From Calothrix rhizosoleniae SC01 (GTDB lineage: Bacteria > Cyanobacteriota > Cyanobacteriia > Cyanobacteriales > Nostocaceae): a DNA stretch of 60,973 nt. Under the pieces are notes generated by a model. It was not told the DNA's origin. It saw nothing but the letters and a program-made list of their open reading frames with translations, and did no database searches. The position numbers and the translations under genes were made by a program. Below, one piece after another: positions 27,335 to 35,193 of this stretch (positions within the stretch are counted from its first letter, which is position 1; each line of letters starts with the position of its first letter). The DNA lies in the NCBI RefSeq assembly GCF_900185595.1, contig NZ_FYBH01000312.1:1-60973 (forward strand), read 5' to 3'.

Positions 27335-27703
27335 TTACTTAAGATTCGATTGTGCCTTACTCACTAGCTTTCCATTCTTAAATTTGATAGTGATGTGAGA
27401 ATCATCAAAGTTTTGCCAGAGAAAGGTTGCTGTCGTTTCAGTACGGTTAATTTCAATACCCCGACCCAAAATTGCTTGCACATCCGTCAAGGACATTCCT
27501 AGTTTTAACTGTTCGTAATCTACACGGTTAACATGCTGAAGTTCTACCTTAGAGCGTGTTTCTTTCTGCTCAATCACAGAAATACCTTTATTGATGCCAA
27601 TCTGCAAACCGTGTCCAAATAATACTCCCAATCCAAAAACTACATTGAATAAGCTTTTGAAAGGAGTACGTTTTTCATTACTAGAGGAAGAATGCTGAGT
27701 CAT
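27335..27703 (-). CDS. SmpA/OmlA-like (DUF3862-type) membrane-anchored protein
   Basis: The 122-residue product has one hydrophobic helix (LFNVVFGLGVLFGHGLQIGI), then YEQLKLGMSLTDVQAILGRG and FKNGKLVSKAQSNL. The LxxGMSxxxVxxILG motif and the closing strands are those of SmpA/OmlA/BLIP-like small domains. Function unknown. It is divergent from the conflict-system operon, with a hairpin-containing spacer between. Confidence 0.75.
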   Translation of the reverse strand: MTQHSSSSNEKRTPFKSLFNVVFGLGVLFGHGLQIGINKGISVIEQKETRSKVELQHVNRVDYEQLKLGMSLTDVQAILGRGIEINRTETTATFLWQNFDDSHITIKFKNGKLVSKAQSNLK

Positions 27704-27942
27704 TGTTTATGTCTCTCTTTAATTCAGTATCCTCATCGTGACAGCGGGATTTTCCCATGCAAGTAGAGACAGCAAGCTTTATAAGCTTATACACTGTTAC
27801 AAGTATATATACATAGATGATTGATTGAAATGTGTTAAAAATAACTTTAATTTGATGGACTTTTAATGGAAATATCAATGACTTTGGCTTCAATACTTGA
27901 TAAATAAGATACATCTATTTTTAGTTGCATAAGCAGTAATAA

Positions 27943-27977
27943 CTAGCTTGGGATATTGCTCACTTTTCCCAAGCTAG
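27943..27977. promoter_or_regulatory. Hairpin in the leader of the conflict-system operon
   Basis: CTAGCTTGGGA pairs perfectly with TCCCAAGCTAG around a 13-base loop, followed by a partial echo GGGAAGCTCCCAAGCTTG at about 28014. It lies 105 bases before the first gene of the operon, so it may be an operator or a leader structure. Confidence 0.4.
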
Positions 27978-28082
27978 TCCCACAAATGGTTTACAATGAC
28001 CTTTTAAATGCCTGGGAAGCTCCCAAGCTTGTCAAAATAACTTCTTATAAGTATTAGTTATGCCTTGCATAGATATTAATCT

Positions 28083-29363
28083 ATGAAAATATGTACAGGA
28101 GAAAAACACTTACAGAATTCATGTCATTTTGTTGAAGTCTTATTAGAGCTTGCTTATGCTGATATAGATACACAGATGCACGACTCTGAGCTAAAAGAAG
28201 TTCAAGTAAAATGGATTTATGATGACACTTTAGAAATTACCGGAACCAGTTTTGATAAAAAGAAGAAACCTAAAGAGGGTACGACATTAAACGCTTTATT
28301 AGAATTAGTTAAAAAACATAAATCCAATTTTCCTGAAAGTCATATACGAAATTCTATTAATTTATTAAATTCAATTCCTTATGATGTAAATCAACAAACT
28401 TGCTCTAGAAATGCGAGAGAAATGTATCTTATGGAAGAGGACGATTTACCTACTAAATCTCAAGGTATCAGGAAGTTCACACTTAGGTTGAAAGGTAAAG
28501 ACGAGGGAATACAAGGTAATCTTCAATATATTAAAGAAAAGATAGAAAACAAATATAGTGATTTTGAATATCATATTGAAGATAAAAATCAAACTCCCGC
28601 CCGAAATAATCAGAATATAGAAAAACTCTTATGTTCTTTAGACTGTGAAACCCAGAAGAGAACGTTTCAAGATAGGACTCGTGATCATGATAATAGAAGA
28701 GGGGTTTTTCTTGTTAAGGCAGAGAAAATAATTCAGCCTTGGTTCCTATGGCGTTTAACAAAATTGATAGGAGATTTTGAGAATGCACAAATAATTAAAA
28801 CTCAAATTGACTCTACTATGCGATTTAGATTTGATAATTTTTGGCAAAATTTTGCTCATAATATAGGGATAAAAGGTAATGTAGACCGTCAAGTGATAAT
28901 TGAAAAATTGACTGATTATCATAAAACAAAGTCTGTAGTTATTGTTGTTAAGCGTTTTGAAGACTTGCCTGATAATCAATTTGAGGAGTTATCTAATTTC
29001 TGGTCTGATTTATTTAGAAGTATTAGTGATATATCCAGAACAAATGTTCAAAAGAAAAGGCTCTGGTTCGTTTTATTTTTAGTCAGCAATGAGAAAAATT
29101 ATACTAATAACAATAATCAAGAAGCTCAAGAATATCCTGTTCCACTGGAATTAAGAGAGATTCAAACAGCAGAAGTAGAAAATTGGTTGACTGAAAATGA
29201 AGATGCTTTTCAAGCAAGCAATTATGATTTAGACGTGGGATACGAAATGCTTGATTATCATCTAACACATCCTCACAGTTTAATCGATGATATTTGTCGG
29301 AATGTATTTAAGTTAAATAATGGTATTGCAGATGTTGAACACTATTGGAAACAATTTGCATGA
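28083..29363 (+). CDS. iSTAND/VMAP-like protein of a vWA-MoxR ternary system
   Basis: This 426-residue protein has an N-terminal alpha/beta segment (about 1-110; LLELAYADIDTQMH, TTLNALLELVKKHKSNF) that resembles an effector-associated domain, then from about residue 206 the inactive-STAND pattern: GVFLVKAEKIIQPWFLWRL, TKSVVIVVKRFEDLP, LWFVLFLVSN and PLELREIQTAEVENWL. The degenerate P-loop (no GxxGxGKS) fits iSTAND domains, which are thought to signal without NTP hydrolysis. Its stop overlaps the start of the MoxR gene by 4 bases (ATGA), so the two proteins are translationally coupled. The overall call rests mainly on gene order plus motif style. Confidence 0.7.
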   Translation: MKICTGEKHLQNSCHFVEVLLELAYADIDTQMHDSELKEVQVKWIYDDTLEITGTSFDKKKKPKEGTTLNALLELVKKHKSNFPESHIRNSINLLNSIPYDVNQQTCSRNAREMYLMEEDDLPTKSQGIRKFTLRLKGKDEGIQGNLQYIKEKIENKYSDFEYHIEDKNQTPARNNQNIEKLLCSLDCETQKRTFQDRTRDHDNRRGVFLVKAEKIIQPWFLWRLTKLIGDFENAQIIKTQIDSTMRFRFDNFWQNFAHNIGIKGNVDRQVIIEKLTDYHKTKSVVIVVKRFEDLPDNQFEELSNFWSDLFRSISDISRTNVQKKRLWFVLFLVSNEKNYTNNNNQEAQEYPVPLELREIQTAEVENWLTENEDAFQASNYDLDVGYEMLDYHLTHPHSLIDDICRNVFKLNNGIADVEHYWKQFA

Positions 29364-30427
29364 TGAGCAATAATCAAAACCCAGATTATAAATATACAGC
29401 AGCAAAAAAGTACCAGACTGATGATGGTAATGAAGACCCTTTGAAGCAAATTTATTGTCCCTACCCCTATCTACCTAGTGATGATTTAAAAGAAGCGGTT
29501 AATTTAGCGATCGCACTGGAACGCCCGTTACTTTTGGAAGGTGATCCTGGCTGTGGTAAAACTCGTTTAGCTGGAGCGGTTGCTTATGAATTTACCAAAA
29601 AATATTTACGAAACCAAGAAGATAAAAATCAGGAAGATAAAAATAATAAACAACAATGGTGGGATTATTATATATGGAATATAAAATCTACAACCCGTGC
29701 TCGTGATGGACTTTATAGATATGATGCTGTTGCTAGATTACGGGATGCTCAATTGATGGGAACTGATCCAGACAAATTGAAAGATTTTTTAGATGAAGAG
29801 GCTGAGAAATTAAAGGAGCGGTTGAAGTCTAAGAAAAATTATAGAAAATTTGAACCGTTAGCTAAGGCATTAGGTGCAGAGAAACAACATGATTATCGTC
29901 CTATTTTATTAATTGATGAGATTGATAAAGCAGATAGTGATTTTAGTAATAATTTACTACTTGAATTAGAAGATTTTAGGTTTACAATTCCTGAAACTGG
30001 AGAGTCATTTACAACTCCTGAACAGAAACCGATTATTTTTATTACTAGCAATCGGGAGAAACCTTTACCAGAGGCTTTCTTGCGTCGCTGTATTTACTTT
30101 TATGTTGATTTTCCTGATGAAAAGCTACTCAGAAATATAATTGATAAGCGATTTGGTACCCTCAGAGGTAAGAAAAAAGAAGTAGGAGACAAAGCAATAA
30201 ATATTTTTTATAAAATTCGTACATTGCTGGAAAATAATCCTGGAAGTAAGCCACCAGGAACTAGCGAATTTATAGATTTTTTCTATGCTATTTCCAAGAA
30301 GGAGAATGCACTGGAAGACTTGGATAACTTATTTAATAGAACACCATTGTTGGGAATGCTGATTAAAACCAAGCAAGACCGGGATTTAATATCAGAATCA
30401 TTAATAAAGTCAGTAGGACTTACGTAA
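29360..30427 (+). CDS. MoxR-type AAA+ ATPase
   Basis: The 355-residue product has Walker A GDPGCGKT (61-68), Walker B LLIDEID (183-189), sensor-type FITSNREKPLPEAFLRRC and the helical lid. MoxR ATPases remodel partner complexes together with vWA proteins. The start at 29360 (ATG overlapping the upstream TGA) or 29363 is chosen over the longer frame. The last four codons and the stop (VGLT, TAA) come from a MITE that inserted here; removing it and one 5-bp duplication restores the ending KSESE. A charged insertion rich in K, D, Q (about 80-100) interrupts the Walker A-B region. Confidence 0.88.
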   Translation: MMSNNQNPDYKYTAAKKYQTDDGNEDPLKQIYCPYPYLPSDDLKEAVNLAIALERPLLLEGDPGCGKTRLAGAVAYEFTKKYLRNQEDKNQEDKNNKQQWWDYYIWNIKSTTRARDGLYRYDAVARLRDAQLMGTDPDKLKDFLDEEAEKLKERLKSKKNYRKFEPLAKALGAEKQHDYRPILLIDEIDKADSDFSNNLLLELEDFRFTIPETGESFTTPEQKPIIFITSNREKPLPEAFLRRCIYFYVDFPDEKLLRNIIDKRFGTLRGKKKEVGDKAINIFYKIRTLLENNPGSKPPGTSEFIDFFYAISKKENALEDLDNLFNRTPLLGMLIKTKQDRDLISESLIKSVGLT

Positions 30428-30567
30428 AAGTAACGTCACTGCGTCATTACGTTTGCGTAGCATGTCCGGAACGGACGAACGACAGCGACGTAATCGCAAA
30501 AATCCTGGGATTGCTTCCCTACACTTCGTTTCGGTCGCAATGACAAATCTTCGTTGCGTAAGTCCTG
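30414..30567. mobile_element. MITE inserted in the moxR 3' end
   Basis: The ends are AGGACTTACG and CGTAAGTCCT (10-bp inverted repeats, with one extra unpaired base at each side). The insertion is flanked by a 5-bp direct repeat GTCAG (30409-30413 and 30568-30572). It is 154 bp, has no ORF and carries internal secondary inverted repeats. It separates the moxR and vWA genes. Confidence 0.85.
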
Positions 30568-30623
30568 GTCAGAATCAGAATAAGTAAAATAATCCTCTCC
30601 TGAAGCTTATTAATCATCGCTTT

Positions 30624-31805
30624 ATGAATAATTATCAAGATACTTCTACTTTCTTCGATGATGATTACCCACACTTATTAAAAACTGGAATTACTCTCAC
30701 CTTAGAACAGTATGAATCTTTATTATTAGATTTATTCCAAGAATTGCGTCAAGCTGAAATGGCTTTAACCCTAGAACAATATGAGTTATTACAAATTGCA
30801 GTTGAAAAAGGGTATGGTTTAAGCGGATGGCAAGATTTAAAACGGTTATGTCAGTTACTGTGGGTAAAACCCCATGCTGATTATGATATTAATATTTTTA
30901 ATCGTGTTTTTGACCGTTATTTCCAGCAGCATCGTGCTAAAACACCTGAGAAAACTCCTGATACTGAAAAAACTCCTGTTCCTGGAAAAACTCCTGATGC
31001 TGAAAAACCATTATCAAATCTTCCCCAAATTCCACCCAGAAATTTTGACAACCCATTATCTCAACAACCGAATACAGTACAATTTGCAACTGCATTCAAG
31101 GGTTCACCACCTCCCCAACAATTGAAATTTGAACAGTCTAATTTTGTCTTTAATCCCAAGGATTTCCCCATCAATTTACACGATGTTCAAAGAATTTGGC
31201 GTTTATTAAAAAAACCAGTACGGATTGGTTGGGAAGATGAATTAGACATTGAAGCAACCGTTGAGCGGATTGAAAGGGAAGGTTTTTTAGCTGATGTGGA
31301 GATGCATCCAAGAATGACTCGTAAAGCCGAATTATTGCTGCTAATTGATGATAATTCGGCAATGATACCATTTTTCCCAGCATTTGAGCCTTTTATTGCA
31401 GCAATTAACTCACATCGAGTCACTCCCGCTCGCATATATCGGTTTACCAGCTATCCCGACGAATATCTGTATGATTGGGAAGATCCAACTGTTGCTCATC
31501 CCCTGATTAATATCTTGCCAAAACTGCATCGCCACCGCACTATTGCCCTAATTTTAAGCGATGCTGGAGCAGCAACAATCACCGACAGCCCAAACCGCAT
31601 TGAAGGAATATCCAAGTTTTTAATTGCATTATCTCCCTGTGTTCGTCAATTAATTTGGCTGAATCCTTTACCTCCTAACCGATGGCAGTATACCTCAGCT
31701 TGGAGAATCCATGAGATACTTAATGGCAAGATGTTAGCCTACGAGCTTGCCAATTTACAAACAGCAGCCAAAGAAATTCCCCAGCAGAATGGGATTAATA
31801 TATAA
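30624..31805 (+). CDS. SAV_2336-like / vWA-domain protein of the ternary system
   Basis: The N-terminal 100 residues (LTLEQYESLLLDLFQELRQA, LTLEQYELLQIAVEKGYGLS, LKRLCQLLWVKPHADYDINI) repeat a TLEQYE helix and match the SAV_2336 N-terminal style. A Lys-Thr-Pro-rich linker (about 108-135) follows, then a vWA domain from about residue 190: RKAELLLLIDDNSAMIPFF, IYRFTSYPDEYLYDW, TIALILSDAGAA. The metal site that is normally DxSxS reads DDNSA (242-246), so MIDAS metal binding may be weak or absent. It is third in the operon and normally partners the MoxR ATPase. Confidence 0.75.
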   Translation: MNNYQDTSTFFDDDYPHLLKTGITLTLEQYESLLLDLFQELRQAEMALTLEQYELLQIAVEKGYGLSGWQDLKRLCQLLWVKPHADYDINIFNRVFDRYFQQHRAKTPEKTPDTEKTPVPGKTPDAEKPLSNLPQIPPRNFDNPLSQQPNTVQFATAFKGSPPPQQLKFEQSNFVFNPKDFPINLHDVQRIWRLLKKPVRIGWEDELDIEATVERIEREGFLADVEMHPRMTRKAELLLLIDDNSAMIPFFPAFEPFIAAINSHRVTPARIYRFTSYPDEYLYDWEDPTVAHPLINILPKLHRHRTIALILSDAGAATITDSPNRIEGISKFLIALSPCVRQLIWLNPLPPNRWQYTSAWRIHEILNGKMLAYELANLQTAAKEIPQQNGINI

Positions 31806-31844
31806 GCCATGCTTCTAGCACGGGGTTTCTAACCTATTTTTCTG

Positions 31845-33437
31845 ATGACAAAAGCATCACCAACAGCAACAAATTCTCACAAAAGAGGACAAAGAGAGGA
31901 TTTAACGACTCGCCGCATTCGAGTCTTTGAACAACGCTATGGAAAAAAGGCGCTGGAATTAGCCTATCATGCAGCTTTCCCTTTGACTATCACTTCCCAT
32001 TTACTTTATTGTTTGCGGTCAAATTTTGTCACCGATTGTCCTTGGTATGCTGTAGGAGATGTGTTGCTGGGGTTATGTGAATCCATTGGCTATGATTTGT
32101 ATGAGATGGAAGAGGACACAAGAAGTGTCTTAATCAAGAGGTTAAGTGAAGATAAAAGGTTTGGAGAACAGCAACTCCAGAAACTGGCTGATTTTATGGC
32201 TCAGTATATTTTTAATCGCTTCACCCAAGAGAATAATGAATATCGGCGAGAATGGATACCTTTGTCATATTTAATGGCAGATAGTCAAGAAGCCAAGCTG
32301 ATCAAGGAACAATTGCAAAGTTTACTACAATCCTTGCTAGAAAATGATGAAGAACGGATCAAGTGGAAAGAATTAGAAGAAAAATATGAGGATTTGCTAC
32401 GGAAGGAAGGTTTTGAACCGTTGTTATTAAAACCGTCACTGGATGAGCTTGAGGGGGAATCCATCCTAGATGATGAACAAAAGCAAATTGCACAAGCGAT
32501 GGGAGTTAAATTCAAACCTTTTGAGTTTGATGTCGCAGTTATTAGCCCAACCTTTGAGTTTGAAACTGTAACGGTTAATGCTCGCGGGGAAGAAATTAAC
32601 ACAGAGCAACACCAAGCAATTTATTATGTAGAATTTCTAGGAGAAACACCGGGGGAACCAGCAGAACTAAGCATAGAAATGGTAGCGATTCCGGGGGGAA
32701 CTTTTGCAATGGGTTCCCCAGAAAATGATCCACAACGCTATAAAACTGAAAGTCCCCAGCATCCCGTAACCGTACAACCTTTTTTCATGGGTAAATATCC
32801 AGTGACACAGGCACAGTGGCGATTTGTAGCACAGTTAACCCAGGTAAATCAGGAAATATACTCAGAACCATCTAATTTTCAAGGAGATAATTTACCAGTA
32901 GAACAAGTCTCTTGGTATGATGCCGTTGAATTTTGCTCACGCCTTTCTCAATATACAGGCAGACCCTACACTCTACCAACCGAAGCAGAATGGGAATATG
33001 CCTGCCGTGCTGATACTACTACACCGTTTCATTTTGGTGAAACCATTACTGGTGACTTAGCAAATTATAGAGCCAGCAGGACTTATGCTTCGGAAGCCAA
33101 AGGAGAAGATCGGAATCAAACCACCCCAGTAGGACAATTTACACCCAACGCATTTGGTTTATACGATATGCATGGGAACGTTTGGGAATGGTGTCTTGAT
33201 GATTGGCATAATAGCTATGAAAATGCGCCCACAGATGACACTGCTTGGTTTGACAGTGAGGATGATAATCTTTCTCAAAAGCGTGGTAATGCAGTGCTGC
33301 GGGGCGGTTCCTGGTTCAACCTTCCTAAACTCTGCCGCTCGGTGTACCGCTACGCTGACGTTAGGGCGGAGCGCGACTTCATCAACAGCGATATTGGTTT
33401 TCGGGTTGTCTGTGCCGTTGGGAGGATTCTTAAGTAG
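31845..33437 (+). CDS. FGE-sulfatase (SUMF1-like) sensor with helical N-terminus and DGR-like variable C-terminus
   Basis: Residues 1-270 are a helical module (RRIRVFEQRYGKKALELAYH, AAFPLTITSHLLYCLRSNF) found with such systems. Residues about 275-530 are a formylglycine-generating-enzyme-type C-lectin-like fold (EMVAIPGGTFAMGSP, HPVTVQPFFMGKYPVTQAQW, LPTEAEWEYACRA, YDMHGNVWEWCLDDW, LRGGSW). The C-terminal stretch 491-517 sits in the frame RGGSW...CRS...GFRVVC and differs at 15 of 27 positions from the neighbouring copy, while the preceding 54 residues differ at 8. That is the pattern of DGR variable regions. It probably acts as a binding or recognition subunit, not as a sulfatase activator. 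Confidence 0.85.
   Translation: MTKASPTATNSHKRGQREDLTTRRIRVFEQRYGKKALELAYHAAFPLTITSHLLYCLRSNFVTDCPWYAVGDVLLGLCESIGYDLYEMEEDTRSVLIKRLSEDKRFGEQQLQKLADFMAQYIFNRFTQENNEYRREWIPLSYLMADSQEAKLIKEQLQSLLQSLLENDEERIKWKELEEKYEDLLRKEGFEPLLLKPSLDELEGESILDDEQKQIAQAMGVKFKPFEFDVAVISPTFEFETVTVNARGEEINTEQHQAIYYVEFLGETPGEPAELSIEMVAIPGGTFAMGSPENDPQRYKTESPQHPVTVQPFFMGKYPVTQAQWRFVAQLTQVNQEIYSEPSNFQGDNLPVEQVSWYDAVEFCSRLSQYTGRPYTLPTEAEWEYACRADTTTPFHFGETITGDLANYRASRTYASEAKGEDRNQTTPVGQFTPNAFGLYDMHGNVWEWCLDDWHNSYENAPTDDTAWFDSEDDNLSQKRGNAVLRGGSWFNLPKLCRSVYRYADVRAERDFINSDIGFRVVCAVGRILK
33360..33434 (+). other. Candidate DGR variable region 1 (3' part of FGE gene 1)
   Basis: The variable stretch runs from about 33315 to 33395 (codons after RGGSW to before GFRVV), followed by conserved 3' sequence GGTTTTCGGGTTGTCTG and, after the stop, CCCTTTATACTCTTCCC that is shared with copy 2 and may be the initiation site for mutagenic homing. 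Confidence 0.6.
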
Positions 33438-33439
33438 CC

Positions 33440-33653
33440 CTTTATACTCTTCCCGTTTTCCCCTGCTGTGGAGCGTAGCGAAAACTTGGTTTCAAGCCCT
33501 CCGAAGTTGCTCTTGGTGGGAAACTCACAAGACTGCACTGCTCTCTATATTTATATATGGAGTTTCTCCTCTGCTCCCTGCTCCCTGCTCCCCTGCCTCT
33601 TCGTGACGGCGACTCGATTTTTTTTGCAAAATATGAAGGTTAATTGACAGTTA
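33440..33653. other. Spacer between the two FGE genes
   Basis: After the shared CTTTATACTCTTCCC block come GGAGCGTAGCGAAAACTTGG and CTCCCTGCTCCCTGCTCCCC, typical dispersed repeats. No gene. Confidence 0.5.
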
Positions 33654-34502
33654 ATGGCACAAACTATCATTGAACGTTATCGGCGGAAAGGACTACATTT
33701 TGTTGAGGACTTGGGTAATGGAATTGAGCTAGAAATGGTGCTGATTCCTGGGGGTAGCTTCATGATGGGTTCACCAGAAGATGAACTAGAGTGTAGTGAC
33801 TCAGAAAGCCCTCAGCATTTGGTAAACATTAACCATTTTTGTATGGGTAAGTATCCAGTCACTCAAGCACAATGGCGAGCAGTGGCGAATAGGTCGGATC
33901 TGCGGGTTAATCGGGACTTAGAACCAGAACTATCTTATTTCAAAGGTGATAGCCATCCTGTGGAAACAGTATCTTGGTACGATGCGGTTGAGTTTTGCGA
34001 TCGCTTATCCCAACTTACAAAAAGAAAGTATCGCCTCCCCAGTGAAGCAGAATGGGAATATGCTTGTCGCGCTGGTACAGAAACCCCATTCCATTTTGGC
34101 GAAACAATTACATCAGAATTGGCAAACTATAACGCTAACTACACTTACGGTGTTGGTGTGAAAGGAACATATCGAAATGAAACAACAGAAGTAGGGAGCT
34201 TTGGAGTAGCTAATGCCTTTGGTTTATACGATATGCATGGGAACGTTCGGGAATGGTGTCTTGATGATTGGCATGGTAACTATAAAAATGCGCCCACAGA
34301 TGGCACTGCTTGGTTTGACAGTGAGGATGATGATCTTTCTCAAAAATCTGGTAATGCAGTGATGCGGGGCGGTTCGTGGATCGTCAGTCCTAAGCTCTGC
34401 CGCTCTGCGTACCGCTACTACAACATTAGGGTGGAGCACGACCCCCTCGACTTCAATAGCGGTTTTCGTGTTGTCTGCGCGTTTGGGAGGACTTCTTCGT
34501 AG
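33654..34502 (+). CDS. Second FGE-sulfatase (SUMF1-like) protein with DGR-like variable C-terminus
   Basis: The 282-residue product lacks the N-terminal helical module and is almost entirely the FGE fold (ELEMVLIPGGSFMMGSPEDE, NHFCMGKYPVTQAQWRAV, LPSEAEWEYACRAGTETP, YDMHGNVREWCLDDWHGN, MRGGSW). The variable positions are 243-269 (IVSPKLCRSAYRYYNIRVEH and following), again ending GFRVVC. The 3' half is much closer to copy 1 at DNA level than the 5' half, suggesting duplication or conversion of the C-terminal part. It is the last gene of the presumed operon, 216 bases after copy 1. Confidence 0.85.
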   Translation: MAQTIIERYRRKGLHFVEDLGNGIELEMVLIPGGSFMMGSPEDELECSDSESPQHLVNINHFCMGKYPVTQAQWRAVANRSDLRVNRDLEPELSYFKGDSHPVETVSWYDAVEFCDRLSQLTKRKYRLPSEAEWEYACRAGTETPFHFGETITSELANYNANYTYGVGVKGTYRNETTEVGSFGVANAFGLYDMHGNVREWCLDDWHGNYKNAPTDGTAWFDSEDDDLSQKSGNAVMRGGSWIVSPKLCRSAYRYYNIRVEHDPLDFNSGFRVVCAFGRTSS

Positions 34503-34846
34503 CTCTTTATACTCTTCCCCTTTTCCCCTCTACCCTTTTTCTTTTACCTTTCCTGAGCGGAGCGATCTAAAAATTTTTTTCAAATAAGCATTGCCAGATA
34601 ACTTCAAAAGAGATACCCACAAGATAGGACATATTGTAAACAAAGATTGCGGAATGTACTTTATTGATTTACAAAATTGACCATCAATTATTTTTTTCGG
34701 GAATGTATCCTATAGGTGCTGTATTTGTTTTTTGTCCAAAGTTCAAATCAGGGACTTATATAAAAAACAGAAATTCATTTTCTGGCCGCATAAATCCCTA
34801 AACAATGACTAATAATTAGGAATAATGCACAGATGGCTTGTCATAG

Positions 34847-34896
34847 AGTGCCATGCAAAAATGTAAAGTTCAAATTTTGCTTTTGAACTTGGCACT
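34847..34896. promoter_or_regulatory. Two-tier inverted repeat upstream of the RiPP cluster
   Basis: AAGTTCAAA (34866-34874) pairs with TTTGAACTT (34882-34890), and outside it AGTGCC (34847-34852) pairs with GGCACT (34891-34896) with a 13-base bulge. It may be a terminator-like or regulatory hairpin; no T-run follows. Confidence 0.35.
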
Positions 34897-34987
34897 TATG
34901 CAGTTTTTAACTAGTTTTGATGCCAAAAATTTATAAATTTCGATCCAAAACCGGAAAAATATTCTAGCACTATTGACAAGAACTAAG

Positions 34988-35062
34988 TTGCCGAGGATCG
35001 GAGTGAGTCGAAAGATTCATGCTCCGTTTCGCAGACGAGTCGGATGGGTGACTGTTCGGCTT
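34988..35062 (+). ncRNA. Candidate structured RNA / leader element
   Basis: GCCGA (34990-34994) pairs with TCGGC (35056-35060), enclosing one hairpin with a GAAA tetraloop (GGAG-GAGTC / GATTC-GCTCC, 35000-35025) and a second (AGTC / GACT, 35038-35053). The GC content is well above the surrounding spacer. It lies 130 bases before the precursor gene. I do not recognise a known riboswitch; the other 600 bp of spacer 34503-35193 hold no gene. Confidence 0.35.
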
Positions 35063-35193
35063 AATTTAACAGCATTATGCCAATTACACAAAGCATCTAA
35101 TGAATACTTACAGATTCAATAGTTGCACTCTGCAACGTTGTTAATCGTATGTATTGATGCAATATAAACTTCTATTTTCGGAGAAAAATATCT

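Noticed and set aside
27681-27914. 77-codon minus-strand ORF upstream of the SmpA-like gene
   Set aside because: It overlaps the SmpA-like start and has an AT-driven composition (Ile/Tyr/Leu), typical of chance ORFs.
28083-35193. Expected DGR reverse transcriptase and AAC-rich template repeat near the FGE genes
   Set aside because: No ORF with reverse transcriptase motifs and no second TGCCGCTC-type match with AAC runs was found anywhere in the window; only the two variable regions are present.
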